From: Myxococcales bacterium
Lineage (GTDB): Bacteria > Myxococcota_A > Polyangia > Polyangiales > Polyangiaceae
Direction of reading: 5' to 3'
Assembly (NCBI GenBank): GCA_025355005.1
Contig: JANXLV010000064.1
Coordinates: 1-64,000, forward strand
DNA: 64,000 nucleotides
Each line of letters opens with the position of its first letter. Within the stretch, counting starts at the first letter, position 1. Position numbers and translations under genes: made by a program. Positions 62,111 to 64,000 of the stretch are shown in pieces. The notes beneath the pieces were generated by a model. That model was not told the DNA's origin and ran no database searches. It saw nothing but the letters and a program-made list of their open reading frames with translations.

Positions 62111-63109
62111 CTACTTGGCGAGCACGTACACGGTGCCGGTGCCGCCGGCCTTGCTGTCGGCCCAGGCGAACTTGTCGGAGCCCTTGGCGCGGTGCAGACC
62201 CGCAGACTCCGTGAAGTTGCCGATGACGTCGTTGAACGACTTCATCTGACCGGACGCGAGGTCCACCTTGTAGACGACGTCCATGCCGCCGTAGTCGAGG
62301 CCGGAGACGAGCACCGCAGAGTCGTCGGAGAGGAGCGCGACACCGGCGGGATGGCCGACCGCGAGGCCGTCCTTCAGCACCGACACCTGACCGGCCTCGT
62401 CGATCTTGATGAGCGCAGAGCCCACCGCACCGTCGGGGCTGGAGTCCATCACGAGGACCGCTCCGGACTTCGTCACCGCAATGCCGCTCGGATCCGAGAA
62501 GCCGTCCGACGTGCCGAGCTGGGAGACCGCGCCGCCGGCGAGTGCCGCCTTGAACGCGCCGGGCTTGCCGCCCTGGAAACCTGTAAAGTACACGAAGTCG
62601 CCTTCGACCTGCACGCCGCGCGGGTGCATCCCGGCAGTGCCACCGAGGACCGACGGCTTGCCGCCAGCGATCGGGAGCGTGTAGATACCACCAGAGTCCT
62701 CGCCGTCCGCCGCTGCGTCTGCGCTTGCGTCCGCGATGAAGAGCGTCTGCCCGTCGTCGCTGATGCTGATACCGAACGGCGACACGAGCGGGTCGCCCGT
62801 GACGAGCGCGGTCACCGGACCACCGGACGCTGCGACCTTGAACACGGCAGGAGTGCCGTCCATCGTGAGCGCCGTGAAGTAGACGTTCTGTCCGTCCGGA
62901 TCGGGCGTCGCGTCGAATGGCGTCTGGAACGTCGCACCGTCGCCAGTGGCGGCCGGGTCGATGTGGCTGATGCCGATGCCAGAGTCCTCACTGCTGCTGC
63001 TCGACGAGCAACCTGCGAGGATTGCGACAATCAGAGAGCCGATTGCGAGCGGGGCCTTCAAGTTTCTTCCGACGTGCGCCGTGGTGGTCGGCGTAGTTTG
63101 CTGGGTCAT
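62111..63109 (-). CDS. Beta-propeller-like lipoprotein
   Basis: 332 residues. Signal with lipobox AILAGC, a Ser-rich spacer, then repeated NHL/SMP-30-like blades (GDPLVSPFGISISDDGQTLF, GGTAGMHPRGVQVEGDFVYF, GTSDGFSDPSGIAVTKSGAV, GLAVGHPAGVALLSDDSAVL). Such propellers usually bind ligands or partners. GGAGG lies five bases upstream of the ATG. It is 125 bases upstream of the DUF4331 gene and may be cotranscribed with it. Confidence 0.82.
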   Translation of the reverse strand: MTQQTTPTTTAHVGRNLKAPLAIGSLIVAILAGCSSSSSSEDSGIGISHIDPAATGDGATFQTPFDATPDPDGQNVYFTALTMDGTPAVFKVAASGGPVTALVTGDPLVSPFGISISDDGQTLFIADASADAAADGEDSGGIYTLPIAGGKPSVLGGTAGMHPRGVQVEGDFVYFTGFQGGKPGAFKAALAGGAVSQLGTSDGFSDPSGIAVTKSGAVLVMDSSPDGAVGSALIKIDEAGQVSVLKDGLAVGHPAGVALLSDDSAVLVSGLDYGGMDVVYKVDLASGQMKSFNDVIGNFTESAGLHRAKGSDKFAWADSKAGGTGTVYVLAK

Positions 63110-63185
63110 ACGTCCTCCTTCTGGAGACACCTACGCAGCCCAACGGCCATCGGTTGCATCTCACGGACGAAAGTAAAAGAAAGAC

Positions 63186-63201
63186 GAAAACCCCGGTTTT
63201 C
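63186..63201 (-). terminator. Hairpin with T-rich tail after the partial gene
   Basis: gaaaa/ttttc arms around ccccgg, followed on the minus strand by gtctttcttttactttc. It lies 70 bases beyond the stop of the gene at 63272 and ahead of the propeller-lipoprotein gene. The loop is small and the stem weak, so this is only a probable terminator. Confidence 0.5.
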
Positions 63202-63271
63202 CTAGGGTCAAATCGCCTCCCACCATGTAAGACACGCGCCTCTCAATCGCAGATGTTGCAGCCGGCGAGGC

Positions 63272-64000
63272 TCACTTCCAGACGAGGCACGCGCCAGGTG
63301 TGTCGTCGGCGATGAGCTTCTGATCGCGGCCCATCCAGTACGCGACGAGATAGTCGACCCCGGGGAATGTCTGGCCTGGATTTCCCACGTCGTAGAGCGA
63401 CCACGGCGCGCGCTGCCACATGAAATCTCCGGGCGGGCGATCGCCGACGTCCACGGCGGTCGCGTGATCGACCTGGTCTGCGCAGGTCGCGTCGTGCGGA
63501 TACTTCACGTTCGTTCGGAGATCGACGGCGCGCTGCACGTTCGGCGGCGCGACGAAGCCCGAGAGCTGCGCGAGCGCGTCGGGCGCGACGGTCGGGTCCG
63601 CTGCCGGATAGCTGTTCGTGTAGATGAAGGAGAAGAACGGGTTCTTCGTGTGCACGAACGCGGGCCACATCTTCGCGTTCAGGATCTGGTCGCGGATCAC
63701 GGTCCTGCGCTGCGGATCGTCCTCGAGCCGCGCCAGGTTGTACATGGGCTCCATCGTGATGTTGTTCGCGTAGTAGCCGTTGCCGCAGCCGTCGTTCGAA
63801 GACCACTGCGCGCCGAGCGCGAGCCAGTCGTTCGCGCTGCCGCCGGTGCCAGGATGTGACGTGTAGTATGCAAGTATCGCGTCGCGGTCCTTCTTCGAGG
63901 CCGGTACGCCGTCCGTGACCATGAGCGCGACGCGGAAGAACGAGGCGAGCATGATCGCGGACGAGGCGCGCACGATGGGCGGAGTGAGCCCGAGCCCGGG
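63272..64000 (-). CDS. Unknown protein, 5' end beyond the window
   Basis: At least 242 codons; the frame is open through the right edge with no stop and no convincing start (a GTG at 63973 is possible), so the 5' part is missing. Visible parts include ASKKDRDAILAYYTSHPGTG, DGCGNGYYANNITMEPMYNL, PAFVHTKNPFFSFIYTNSYP and QTFPGVDYLVAYWMGRDQKL. Probably an exported protein; I do not recognise the family. Confidence 0.65.
   Translation of the reverse strand, partial: PGLGLTPPIVRASSAIMLASFFRVALMVTDGVPASKKDRDAILAYYTSHPGTGGSANDWLALGAQWSSNDGCGNGYYANNITMEPMYNLARLEDDPQRRTVIRDQILNAKMWPAFVHTKNPFFSFIYTNSYPAADPTVAPDALAQLSGFVAPPNVQRAVDLRTNVKYPHDATCADQVDHATAVDVGDRPPGDFMWQRAPWSLYDVGNPGQTFPGVDYLVAYWMGRDQKLIADDTPGACLVWK

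Overview
The window is GC-rich chromosomal DNA that most resembles a predatory or soil myxobacterium of the Polyangia. The signs are Hanks-type Ser/Thr kinases with proline-rich tails and C-terminal membrane anchors, TPR/PEGA proteins, SUMF1-domain lipoproteins, GYF-like domains, a metzincin lipoprotein, and about two dozen lipobox proteins with Asp/Ala/Gly-rich spacers and cysteine-rich modules. This is inferred from protein style; no rRNA or other marker is present. I saw no tRNA, rRNA, CRISPR array, insertion sequence or prophage.

Layout. 1-9.6 kb: a GYF-domain protein, a di-haem lipoprotein, a Ser/Thr kinase, two tandem membrane-fused spermidine-synthase-like proteins and a tandem-GYF protein. 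9.6-13.3 kb: an overlapping TPR/PEGA plus two SUMF1-lipoprotein operon, divergent from an oligopeptidase B lipoprotein. 15.7-30 kb: mostly small secreted lipoproteins, including a tandem paralogous pair, with a cytochrome P450, a parvulin and a large Cys-rich/SUMF1 lipoprotein; two stretches here (19.8-20.7 and 22.0-22.6 kb) hold nothing I can support. 30-40 kb: a His-rich membrane protein, an MDR oxidoreductase, a TerB-like/PPP phosphatase, a lamin-tail lipoprotein and a 1450-residue metzincin. 39.7-44.7 kb: a coupled operon of kinase, TPR-PEGA-TonB receptor and Cys-rich lipoprotein.

45-53 kb: a sterol-desaturase-like gene, then a compact respiratory operon: caa3 oxidase subunit II (with cytochrome c), fused subunits I+III, CtaG, a small membrane subunit, Rieske protein and fused cytochrome b/c. 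Together these could pass electrons from quinol to oxygen from one transcript. 53-56.6 kb: a zinc-ribbon protein, a small lipoprotein and a pair of acyl-CoA dehydrogenases of which only the second keeps the catalytic Glu, suggesting a heteromer.

56.6-59.1 kb (minus strand) holds the most unusual locus: three adjacent genes resembling sdpA, sdpB and sdpC, the Bacillus cannibalism-toxin production genes. No sdpR/sdpI pair is in view, and the SdpC-like protein carries a lipobox. The region upstream of sdpA holds inverted repeats. 59.3-64 kb: a predicted beta-barrel protein, a DUF4331 protein followed by a good terminator, a propeller-like lipoprotein, and a gene cut by the right edge.
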